Of a DNA stretch of 64,000 nt, positions 56,818 through 63,927 are shown in pieces. The translations under genes were made by a program, and so were the position numbers. Source of the stretch: Mermis nigrescens (lineage: Eukaryota; Nematoda; Enoplea; Mermithida; Mermithidae); assembly GCA_036768485.1 (NCBI GenBank), contig JAVLUZ010000548.1:310001-374000 (forward strand), written 5' to 3'. The notes under the pieces were generated by a model. That model worked only from the letters and a program-made list of their open reading frames with translations, made no database searches and was not told the DNA's origin. Within the stretch, counting starts at the first letter, position 1; each line of letters begins with the position of its first letter.

Positions 56818-57878
56818 ATGGATAGAATACTGAAAAAATTGTACTACGACCCGCAAAGCGGGTTCACAGGCGTCAACCAACTTTACACTCGAGTGAAAAA
56901 ATTCGCCCGACCGCCAAATTGGAACAGGTAAAAGCATGGCTGGAAAAACAACCTACCTACACTTTACACAAACCCGCATTCAAGCGTTATTCTCGAAACA
57001 AAGTCCTAGTGAGCAGCATAGACGAGCAGTGGCAGGCTGATTTGGTCGATTTGCAATCCCTAGCCGACCACAACGATAATTTTAAGTACCTACTCAACTG
57101 TATAGACATTTTCTCAAAGTACGCATGGTCCGTTCCACTAAAAAGCAAAAATTCAAAAGACATTGTTGAGGCTTTTAAACACATTTTTGCATCGTTTGGC
57201 CGCAAGCCCTACAAGCTACAAACGGATGCGGGCAAAGAATTTGTAAACAACGAGTTTCAGAAATTTTTGAAATCAGAATCTGTAGATTTTTTCACCACTA
57301 AAAGCGAAATGAAAGCATCTGTAGTAGAGCGTTTCAATAGAACACTCAAAGAACGCATGTGGAGGTACTTTACTAAAAACAACACGCACAAGTATATTGA
57401 CATTTTGCCAAAAATTATGAAAAATTACAACAATTCGTTTCATAGAACAATAGGTACGTGTCCGGCAAATGTGACGGCTAAGAACGAGCGTGAAATATTA
57501 AACAGAGCATTCCGCCTTACGGGCGATAATCAAACTGAATTCAAATTCGAAATTGGCGATAACGTCAGAATAAGTAAAGTGAAGCGTACGTTCGAAAAAG
57601 GGTTCTGGCCCAATTGGACCGAGGAGTATTTTTTAATTAAGGAAAGATATGCTAGAACCCCGCCTGTCTATGTTTTAGAAGATCAAATGGGCGAAAAACT
57701 AGATGGTATTTTTTACGAGCCCGAACTGCAAAAGATTAACGTTTCCACTGACGATTTGTTCATTATTGATAAAATTATAAAAACGCGAAAAAGAGGCGCA
57801 AAAACTGATTATTTGGTACACTGGAGGGGCTATCCGCCAAAATTTGATTCATGGGTCTCTAATGTGCTAAAAGTATAA
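56818..57878 (+). pseudogene. Polinton integrase with chromodomain, one A-run frameshift
   Basis: Starts at 56818 (MDRILKKLYYDPQSGF, matching the third copy's MEKVLERIYYD). The frame is lost at the A run 56895-56900, where one more A would keep it open. It then runs intact from 56919 to 57878. The core has QADLVDLQSL and CIDIFSKYAWSVP (first Asp), LQTDAGKEFVN (second Asp) and VVERFNRTLKERM (Glu), followed by IGDNVRISK and a chromodomain (TDYLVHWRGYPPKFDSWV). Apart from the A run it appears fully conserved, so a sequencing error is a real possibility. Confidence 0.92.
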
Positions 57879-57881
57879 ATA
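57869..57881 (+). promoter_or_regulatory. TATA motif AAAAGTATAAATA
   Basis: Overlaps the integrase stop codon and lies 32 bases before the ATG at 57914. One or two changes from the consensus. Confidence 0.6.
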
Positions 57882-57913
57882 ACGATTTCGTCTATTGTAA
57901 ATCTTTTAAAAAA

Positions 57914-58231
57914 ATGGAGGTTGGACAGTGTTTTTTCAATCATGCGTTGCACCGTTTGTCTCAATACACGTACTTTTCTGACGCCGCACTTGGCGCGTAT
58001 TTTTGGCCAAAAATGAGCAAACAATATAGGCGAACATTACTAGAAATTGATGAACACGCCATTTGGCGCTTTTCAAAGTATATAAGAAAATATTTACAAA
58101 GAGGCGAACTGAGCACGCTTTTCAAGTTATGGGAATTTTTAAGCCCAGAGGCCAAATTTTATTATGCAAATCTATACATAAAAATTATTGATGAGCATTT
58201 CACCCCATCCATGACAAACGTTCTAATCTAA
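57914..58231 (+). CDS. ~105-aa family protein, element B member 3
   Basis: Intact, 105 aa. CFFNHALHRLS, AYFWPKMSKQYRRTLLEID, AIWRFSKYIRKYL, LFKLWEFLSPEAKFYYANLY, IDEH. Closest to the member at 54789-55106. All of these positions are shared, suggesting a compact alpha-helical fold with invariant aromatic residues. Followed by the TTTGTAAAG repeat array. Confidence 0.72.
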   Translation: MEVGQCFFNHALHRLSQYTYFSDAALGAYFWPKMSKQYRRTLLEIDEHAIWRFSKYIRKYLQRGELSTLFKLWEFLSPEAKFYYANLYIKIIDEHFTPSMTNVLI

Positions 58232-58239
58232 AAAACGCA

Positions 58240-58490
58240 AATTTTTTGTAAAGTTTGGAATAAATTTTACATGCTTAAGCATAGTACTTTTGTAAAGTTT
58301 GGAATATTTTTTGTAAAGTTTGGAATATTTTTTGTAAAGTTTGGAATATTTTTGTAAAGTTTGGAATATTTTTTGTAAAGTTTGGAATATTTTTTGTAAA
58401 GTTTGGAATATTTTTTGTAAAGTTTGGAAAATTTTTTGTAAAGTTTGGAATATTTTTTGTAAAGTTTGAAAAAGTTCTTGTAAACTTTAG
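58240..58490. repeat. Array of ~10 TTTTTTGTAAAGTTTGGAATA units
   Basis: Near-perfect tandem units of 20-21 bases, more regular than the related arrays at 22190-22570 and 23420-23970. The second unit is interrupted by ACATGCTTAAGCATAGTAC (58269-58287), as the array in element 2 is at 23837. Lies between convergently placed genes (57914 plus, TBP minus), so a terminator, replication or spacer role is possible. Confidence 0.85.
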
Positions 58491-58494
58491 AATA

Positions 58495-59013
58495 TTATGT
58501 ATCTAATCTGCATTTCTCAAGCATTGTTGAAACTATTTTATACGCTATATGCAACTCGTGCTTGTGTTTTGCACCTGTGAGAATCATTTTTCCGCTTGTA
58601 AAGAGTAAAAAAGTCACATTTCTATATTTGTATACTAGGCCGGGAAATAATTCTACTTCGTACATGCATTTTCTTTTCACCAGCTCATAAAACTTGCAAA
58701 GATCAATGCGAAATCCCAAGTTAGCCGAGCCAACAAACAGCACAGGCTTTATTTTCAACATTAAATTCTCCATTTTTAGTATATGGATGAATGCCTTTAT
58801 CGTATTTTCTCCTTCTTGAACAGTTTTAGCTCCAACACATACAATTTTGCCCGACTTGAAAATCAGCAACGTAGCTGGGAGTAATCGAAATATGATGCCT
58901 GGAAATTTTAGGCGATTGTATTGCGTAGTATTTGGCAATTTAAGGTAGATATCATCTAGATTTAGCGTGTTTGGTAGTGCTGTAGTTAGCACAATGTTCT
59001 GTATTGTAACCAT
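58495..59013 (-). CDS. TATA-binding protein (TBP) homologue encoded by the Polinton
   Basis: Complete 172-aa TBP core of two ~85-residue direct repeats forming the DNA-binding saddle. Repeat 1 (residues about 2-82): TIQNIVLTTALPNTLNLDDI, LKFPGIIFR, LLIFKSGKIVCVGAK. Repeat 2 (about 85-170): VGSANLGFRIDL, YEVELFPGLVY, FLLFTSGKMILTGAK. The DNA-kinking phenylalanines are present in both repeats (FPG, IF-SGK / FPG, LF-SGK). It has no N-terminal extension, unlike host TBP. The sequence is strongly diverged from metazoan TBP yet keeps every structural block. It is divergently paired with the packaging ATPase, with 43 bases between the start codons and TATA motifs facing both ways. Intact frame with no introns. 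It probably directs RNA polymerase to the element's own promoters. Confidence 0.94.
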   Translation of the reverse strand: MVTIQNIVLTTALPNTLNLDDIYLKLPNTTQYNRLKFPGIIFRLLPATLLIFKSGKIVCVGAKTVQEGENTIKAFIHILKMENLMLKIKPVLFVGSANLGFRIDLCKFYELVKRKCMYEVELFPGLVYKYRNVTFLLFTSGKMILTGAKHKHELHIAYKIVSTMLEKCRLDT

Positions 59014-59014
59014 T

Positions 59015-59050
59015 TTCTATAAATACCTATATATAAATTGTTATTTATAA
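59015..59050. promoter_or_regulatory. Bidirectional TATA promoter between TBP and ATPase genes
   Basis: Plus strand TTCTATAAATAC at 59015, 31 bases before the ATPase ATG. On the minus strand GTTTATAAATAAC (59038-59050) faces the TBP gene, and a central TATATATA is shared. The whole intergenic gap is only 43 bases. Confidence 0.7.
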
Positions 59051-59056
59051 ACAAAA

Positions 59057-59703
59057 ATGATTTTCAAACACCCTTTCACCTGTCTTGTCTCTGGACCAAC
59101 AAAGTCCGGTAAAACTACATTTGTTGGGCAATTAATCGAAAATAGAGCACACTTGATTGATACCAAAATTAAAAGATTTGGTGGTGCTTTGCAGAAAATC
59201 AACCACTTTACAGGAAAATTGAAAATGTTTCGTTTATAGAGGGGCTTCCTGATTTCTCATACTTGAAACAGTTTAGTCCTGTGCCGCAACTTTTGATTCT
59301 CGACGATCTGATGCAAGAGAGCAAAGGTAATACTCAGATTGTACAGCTGTTTACTCGTAGTTGTCATCATTGGAACATTAGCATTATTCACATTGTTCAA
59401 AACGTGTTCTTTGAGGGACTCAGAACTTCACGTATAAACTCTGACTATATAGTTTTATTTAAAAATCCTGCCGATCAATTACAGGCGCAAGTTTTATCTC
59501 GTCAGCTTTATCCTGCCAATCCGAAATATTTCATAGAAGCCTACTCTGATGCTACTGCTCAGCCGCATGGCTATCTGTTGATTGATCTTACTCAGAACGC
59601 TAGAGATGAACTTAGGCTAAAAACGAATATCTTCAGCAGTCATCCAGCTGTTTATATGCAAAAATCTATAAATACTACAAAAAAAGGTGATGAAATCAAA
59701 TAA
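59057..59703 (+). pseudogene. Packaging ATPase, full length with one A-run frameshift
   Basis: Walker A GPTKSGKTT at residues about 14-22. The frame breaks at the AAAA run 59171-59174, then continues through a WWCFAENQ-type segment and LLILDDLM (Walker B), TRSCHHWNISIIHIVQN (sensor-like), VLFKNPADQLQ and GYLLIDLTQN to the stop at 59703. Same family as the C-terminal fragment at 3-455. The single missing base is the only defect, so the gene may be intact in reality. Confidence 0.9.
59661..59675 (+). promoter_or_regulatory. TATA motif AAAATCTATAAATAC inside the ATPase 3' end
   Basis: Coding for the ATPase C-terminus (KSINT) and 34 bases before the GGFLP ATG at 59710. Confidence 0.7.
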
Positions 59704-59709
59704 AACAAA

Positions 59710-60060
59710 ATGGGTAAAGAACGATTAAGACGCAATATTATTTGTTTACACCTTCTAAGTCAAGCAAGGAAACCTCAAAGAGACGCTATTATAAATACTG
59801 CCAGTAAAGATCAGATTCTTTGTCTCTGTGACTGTGCAAACAACTTTCTTAACGGTAATATTCCCTTTTCTGAAAAGGATATCAACAAACTTCGAAGATA
59901 CCAGCATCAAATAAGGTACTTGGCAAAAAATAAACAGGCAAACACAAAACAAAAAAGAGGTATTTTAATACAAGACGGTGGTTTTCTTCCACTTTTACTC
60001 ACTCCTATTCTTACAATTGCAGGTACTTTACTAGCTGATGCAATAACACGCAGGCAATGA
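59710..60060 (+). CDS. GGFLP protein, element B copy
   Basis: Intact, 116 aa. RLRRNIICLHLLSQARKPQR, CDCANNFLNGNIPFS, KLRRYQHQIRYLAKNK, then QDGGFLPLLLTPILTIAGTL. About two thirds identical by eye to the copy at 25075. Stop overlaps the next ATG (ATGA at 60057-60060), as in element A, so the two proteins are translated from one mRNA and probably act together. Confidence 0.78.
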   Translation: MGKERLRRNIICLHLLSQARKPQRDAIINTASKDQILCLCDCANNFLNGNIPFSEKDINKLRRYQHQIRYLAKNKQANTKQKRGILIQDGGFLPLLLTPILTIAGTLLADAITRRQ

Positions 60061-60623
60061 AGCACACTGAAAAAATGATTTTAATACCCGCTGAAATCAG
60101 TGAACGTTCTAAACCAGTCGACGTTTTGCTTGATAACTTAAATAATGAGATGCAACAAATTTTAAGCAGCAAAAATGTACCATCTGATGTAAAACTTGTA
60201 AAATATAATCAAATACTAGGCAAATTTAAGCGATTGCTCGAACAGAAGCAGCAACCATATAAAGCTACTATTGTAGGACATGCAAGTGACACAATTAATG
60301 ACGAAGAAATACTCGCTGGTATACCGAAAAATCAGATTCCAAAGGCAAAACTCCTTCTACACTACATTCGCACAAACCCATTTGTGGAAATCGAGCCTAA
60401 TGGCGAGCTTGTAATAGATGGTCGAAAAATCAATGGTTCAAACATCACAGATTTAGTTAATGATCTGGCACGTGAGCGCAAAAAAATAAGCAGGCATCCA
60501 GGCACAAAAGAATTGCTGAAAGTGTTTAATCGCACAAATGTACCCCTAGAAAGTATTGCTAATAGACAAGGTAAGGAGATCTTTGCTGCAGGCGACGAAT
60601 TTGACTGGGATGAAAGTCTATAA
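60057..60623 (+). CDS. Partner protein of GGFLP, intact copy
   Basis: 188 aa. N-terminal MILIPAEISE, a helical middle (LLDNLNNEMQQILSS, YNQILGKFKRLLEQK), then VEIEPNGELVIDGRKINGSN followed by DLVNDLARERKK and a Trp-containing acidic end. The IDG-x2-I-x-GSN-x2-DLVND block is the family core, found in many Polintons beside GGFLP. It lacks the basic repeat tail of the element A version. Its stop codon is part of the next TATA motif. No motif reveals its function. Confidence 0.75.
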   Translation: MKHTEKMILIPAEISERSKPVDVLLDNLNNEMQQILSSKNVPSDVKLVKYNQILGKFKRLLEQKQQPYKATIVGHASDTINDEEILAGIPKNQIPKAKLLLHYIRTNPFVEIEPNGELVIDGRKINGSNITDLVNDLARERKKISRHPGTKELLKVFNRTNVPLESIANRQGKEIFAAGDEFDWDESL

Positions 60624-60627
60624 ATAC
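60612..60627 (+). promoter_or_regulatory. TATA motif GAAAGTCTATAAATAC
   Basis: Encodes the last residues and the TAA stop of the preceding gene (GAA AGT CTA TAA). 37 bases upstream of the ATG at 60665. Confidence 0.72.
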
Positions 60628-60664
60628 TTATTGTTTTATTTTTTATGTGAATAAAATTTTAAAA

Positions 60665-61114
60665 ATGCATGTACAATTCACTCCTGACAATTACACCATT
60701 TGGTTGGAATACTACACTGGGCAGGCTGCCCAAACCGGCTATGGGTTGGATGGGTTTAAAGGCATCCCATACCAGCGGGGTGTTGGCCTTGGCAGTTTTT
60801 TCCGCTCACTTTTTAGAATGGCCGTCCCTGTTTTGCAATCAATAGGTAAGCGTGTTGGAAAGCATGCTTTGGCAGCAGGTGCAAACATAGCGTCCGATTT
60901 GGCTCAAGGAAAACCGCTTTTTGAGTCTACTAAGGAACATTCAAAGCGAGAAGCTGCTCAACTTTTTGATGAAGCCTCTCATGCCCTTCAGCAGCAGCAA
61001 GGAGAGGGTCTTGGTTACCGCTCAAAGTCTATAAATACTAATGCAATTGATGCTTTTTCTAAAAACGACAACAAAAATGGCTCTCATAGACGTAAAATCT
61101 ATCCCAAGTACTAA
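60665..61114 (+). CDS. Minor virion protein, pX/pVI-like, element B copy
   Basis: 149 aa from the ATG at 60665. A longer in-frame reading would need GTG at 60647 and lacks support from the homologue, which begins MHV. GVGLGSFFRSLFRMAVPVLQ, GKHALAAGANIASDLAQGK, then a Gln-rich stretch and a basic end. The basic tail is shorter than in element A. The end overlaps the major capsid start at 61077, and the TATA motif for the capsid gene lies within it. Confidence 0.75.
   Translation: MHVQFTPDNYTIWLEYYTGQAAQTGYGLDGFKGIPYQRGVGLGSFFRSLFRMAVPVLQSIGKRVGKHALAAGANIASDLAQGKPLFESTKEHSKREAAQLFDEASHALQQQQGEGLGYRSKSINTNAIDAFSKNDNKNGSHRRKIYPKY
61022..61038 (+). promoter_or_regulatory. TATA motif TCAAAGTCTATAAATAC
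   Basis: Inside the pX-like gene (codes SKSINT), 38 bases before the capsid ATG at 61077. Confidence 0.72.
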
Positions 61115-62369
61115 AACCGAACTTGACCTTTTTACGGTCCCTCCTACCCAGGTGGTGATAAAGCGAGGCTTCTGGCATGAAATCCAGCCAACGCATCCCA
61201 TTACTAACGAGGGGCCGTATGAGTTCAGAATTCCTCCTGACCCGCATTACCTACAACTGAGTAAAAACCACATTTATATGCTATTAAGAATTAAAAAACC
61301 AACAGTCGCAGCTGGAGCATCAGTACCCGACTATGCGCCTATCAATCTAATTGGTAAGACTTTCTTCAAGCAGGTGAAATGTTTCCTAGGAGGCCGCTTA
61401 ATTTTTGATAGCTCTGATAAGTATGCATACAGATCGTACTTTGAAACTGAATTAAATTATGGTTATGATGCAAAGCATTCTCAACTGCAATCTGCACTTT
61501 ACTTTCACGAAGGAGGAGGCAATGTGGACACAAAAGACAATGAAGCATTTAAAATACGTGCTAGAATGTTTAAAGATGAAAATTTTGTAGAAGTCGCGGC
61601 TCCATTGCACATTGACTTGTTCTTGCAAGACAGATTTCTGATTAATTTCACCGATTTTCGCTTAGAATTACATAGAAATAGCGACGCATTTTTACTGCAG
61701 TGCTTTGAAGACGCTGTTTTAGAATTAAAAGTCTCACAAATGAAATTTTTTATTCGAAAAGTTGAGGTTTTAGACACTCTCAATTTAGCACTCGAACAAA
61801 CAATGCTCTCATATACAGCAAAGTATCCTATTAGGCGCGTGGCTATGACTAACTTACACATTTCAAATCCTGCTAGAGAAACGCCCAATTATACCCTGTT
61901 TAATGGTCAGCTACCTAGGCGTATGGTGTTTGCTTGTGTCGATGGCAATGCATATCGAGGCAATTTGACCAAATCGCCATTTAATTTCAAACCATACAGT
62001 ATATACGATGTAAAAGTAACGTGTGGCGGCACAACCTACCCCGCTTATCCACTCAACATTGCATTCAAACACGATAGGTACTTGCAAGCTTATAATCAGA
62101 TGTATGATGCACTAGATATAGGACGTGAAGGTAATTTCATTAGCAGAGACGAGTTTAAAACAAGCCACTGCTTCTTTGTGTTTGACCTAACGCCTGACGC
62201 AGATGATGGAGGGCATTGGGATCTAGTGCATGAAGGAACAACGAGCATAACTGTAAGGTTTGCTGACAATTTGCCTGATTCTGGCGTGGAAATCATTATA
62301 TACGCCGAATTTGATAACTTAATACTGATTGACAAAAATCGAAACACGTTTCATGACTATAATGCATAG
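61077..62369 (+). CDS. Major capsid protein (double jelly-roll), intact
   Basis: 430 aa from the ATG at 61077 (MALIDVKSIPSTKTELD). An upstream in-frame Met lies inside the pX-like gene. Two jelly-roll halves: the first with GPYEFRIPPDPHYLQLS, NLIGKTFFKQVK, DKYAYRSYFETELN and VAAPLHIDLFLQDR, the second with LPRRMVFACVDG, CGGTTYPAYPL, HWDLVHEGTTSI and IIIYAEFDNLILID. Hexamer or trimer capsomer protein of the icosahedral shell. No internal defects, in contrast with the element A copy. Confidence 0.95.
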   Translation: MALIDVKSIPSTKTELDLFTVPPTQVVIKRGFWHEIQPTHPITNEGPYEFRIPPDPHYLQLSKNHIYMLLRIKKPTVAAGASVPDYAPINLIGKTFFKQVKCFLGGRLIFDSSDKYAYRSYFETELNYGYDAKHSQLQSALYFHEGGGNVDTKDNEAFKIRARMFKDENFVEVAAPLHIDLFLQDRFLINFTDFRLELHRNSDAFLLQCFEDAVLELKVSQMKFFIRKVEVLDTLNLALEQTMLSYTAKYPIRRVAMTNLHISNPARETPNYTLFNGQLPRRMVFACVDGNAYRGNLTKSPFNFKPYSIYDVKVTCGGTTYPAYPLNIAFKHDRYLQAYNQMYDALDIGREGNFISRDEFKTSHCFFVFDLTPDADDGGHWDLVHEGTTSITVRFADNLPDSGVEIIIYAEFDNLILIDKNRNTFHDYNA

Positions 62370-62372
62370 AAA

Positions 62373-62798
62373 ATGAATACCATTGAAATATTCAAAATTC
62401 TTCAGCGTAATATTAAAAAGGATATATTTTTAGGTGTTTTTCCATTAGACCGCCTGCCACCTATTATAACCTACCCTGCGGCTCTAGTGATTAATTTAGA
62501 TACTAGCAATGCGCCTGGCTCGCACTGGGTCGCCATATACTTTCAAAGCAATAAACACTGCGACTATTTTGACAGCTATGGGCGAAAACCATTTAACCAC
62601 TTATTGCATTATATTTCAAATAATGCACTCACATATGCGTACAATAATGCGCAGGTACAGGGGCTCTTTTCAATCAGCTGTGGTCACATGTGTGTATATT
62701 TCCTAGTTTGCCGTGCACAAGGTATTTCGTTTAAGAACATTGTCACATCAATGCAACATGAAAAAATCTATAAATACTTCAATAATTTTAAGTTGTAA
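62373..62798 (+). CDS. Adenain-like cysteine protease, element B copy
   Basis: 141 aa. IFLGVFPLDRLPP, then His in GSHWVAIYF, Asp in YFDSYGRKP, Gln in NNAQVQG and Cys in SISCGHMCVYF. Follows the capsid stop by 3 bases without its own TATA motif, so probably expressed from the capsid mRNA. Shorter than the element A protein at the C-terminus. Confidence 0.93.
   Translation: MNTIEIFKILQRNIKKDIFLGVFPLDRLPPIITYPAALVINLDTSNAPGSHWVAIYFQSNKHCDYFDSYGRKPFNHLLHYISNNALTYAYNNAQVQGLFSISCGHMCVYFLVCRAQGISFKNIVTSMQHEKIYKYFNNFKL
62763..62777 (+). promoter_or_regulatory. TATA motif AAAATCTATAAATAC inside the protease 3' end
   Basis: 23 bases before the penton ATG at 62801. Encodes protease residues KIYKY. Confidence 0.72.
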
Positions 62799-62800
62799 AC

Positions 62801-63580
62801 ATGGATATGAAACAATTTTACCTTACTCTTCCAAGCAATTCACAAGAAACAAATACTGCAGCCACATTTCTTACCAATCTGCCTAGACAAATTGTATTGA
62901 ATGGTGAGTGGGAGGTTGGTTTAGTAGAAATAATTTATGCAAATACATGGCACAATGTTTCCGAGGAGCAGAATATGATACAATTTTATGATATAAAAAA
63001 CAATGTGCGACAAAAATTGCTTATTCCTCGAGCAAGATATTTAAATATACATGACCTCATTCAAGCTATGAGAAATGGAATAAAAACAATTAGCTCAATA
63101 GATAAATTTGATTACATGCAATATTTTGGCATAAAGTATGATGAAAATAGAAAATTTTGTCATATGACAATAAATTCTAAATATATTCAAAGTGTAAAGC
63201 TGACAAAGCATTTAATGTATATGCTGGGATTTCTAGAGAGCCAGCTTAGTAATATAGATTATACTGTGAAAAAAGAATTTAGCATAGTTGCGCACCATTC
63301 GCCTGATATGCTAGGTGGTATGCATAATTTTTACGTGTATTGCGATATAGTTGAACCTCAAATAGTTGGGAATACTTTTGCGCCACTTCTGCAAGTTGTA
63401 AATATTGAAGGAAAATACATGGATATTGTAAATCACTCGTACATTAGCCCCCATTATATACCTGTACTCAAGAAAGCATTCAATACTGTTGAAGTGAACA
63501 TTAAAAGCGACCAAGATAAACCCGTTCCCTTCGAATTTGGCAAAACTATCGTTAAACTGCATTTCAGATATCGCCTATAA
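62801..63580 (+). CDS. Minor capsid protein (penton-like), intact
   Basis: 259 aa, full length. QFYLTLPSN near the start, GEWEVGLVEIIYANTWHNVS, a long beta-rich middle, MLGFLESQL, FYVYCDIVEPQIVGNT, HYIPVLKKAFNTVEVNIK, KTIVKLHFRYRL at the end. It is the vertex protein in Polintons. Serves as the reference for the frameshifted element A copy. Confidence 0.93.
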   Translation: MDMKQFYLTLPSNSQETNTAATFLTNLPRQIVLNGEWEVGLVEIIYANTWHNVSEEQNMIQFYDIKNNVRQKLLIPRARYLNIHDLIQAMRNGIKTISSIDKFDYMQYFGIKYDENRKFCHMTINSKYIQSVKLTKHLMYMLGFLESQLSNIDYTVKKEFSIVAHHSPDMLGGMHNFYVYCDIVEPQIVGNTFAPLLQVVNIEGKYMDIVNHSYISPHYIPVLKKAFNTVEVNIKSDQDKPVPFEFGKTIVKLHFRYRL

Positions 63581-63585
63581 ATATC
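63572..63585 (+). promoter_or_regulatory. TATA motif CGCCTATAAATATC
   Basis: Covers the penton stop codon (CTA TAA), 23 bases before the ATG at 63609. Confidence 0.65.
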
Positions 63586-63608
63586 ACCGTTTATCAAATA
63601 TCGTAAAC

Positions 63609-63927
63609 ATGGATCAAGGACAAAAAATTTACAACCATTTCTTAATGCACCTGCTTCGCCTAGACGATATATCTTCCTCAGCCTTAGGCAGCTACTTTTT
63701 GGCCCCTGCTCAATGCTGAGTACAAAGAAACAATTTATTGCAATATGATGCAGAGGCTTTCAACAACTTTTCTCGCCTCATCAAACAATGTTGCACTCTC
63801 CGAGACATACACACTCTAGCTAATCTGTGGCAAAAATTTCAATGACCGAGCAAAGCAATATTTTGCATACTTTCACGAACGATCAATTGATGAGCACATA
63901 CTCTGCTACATTGTGCTTGAAAACTAA
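63609..63927 (+). pseudogene. ~105-aa family protein, element B member 4, broken
   Basis: Starts YNHFLMHLLRL-type at 63609, reaches SYF, and loses frame at the T run at about 63693-63697, where there is one T more than the family pattern allows. Later pieces in other frames supply NLLQYDAEAFNNFSRLI, LANLWQKF and SIDEH before the stop at 63927. Three shifts in all. The pattern identifies it clearly as a family member. Confidence 0.6.

Noticed and set aside
56895..56900. Intron as explanation for the integrase B frame break
   Set aside because: No room for a GT-AG intron; homologous residues continue on both sides with a one-base offset.
58240..58490. CRISPR-like array
   Set aside because: Units are contiguous 20-21-base tandem repeats without unique spacers, in a eukaryotic context.
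58495..59013. Host TBP gene or processed pseudogene caught by chance
   Set aside because: Intact, much shorter than host TBP, highly diverged, no poly-A remnant, and tightly packed between element genes with a shared divergent promoter.
60647..60664. GTG start for the pX-like protein
   Set aside because: Non-ATG, not supported by the homologue at 5414, which starts MHV as the ATG at 60665 does.
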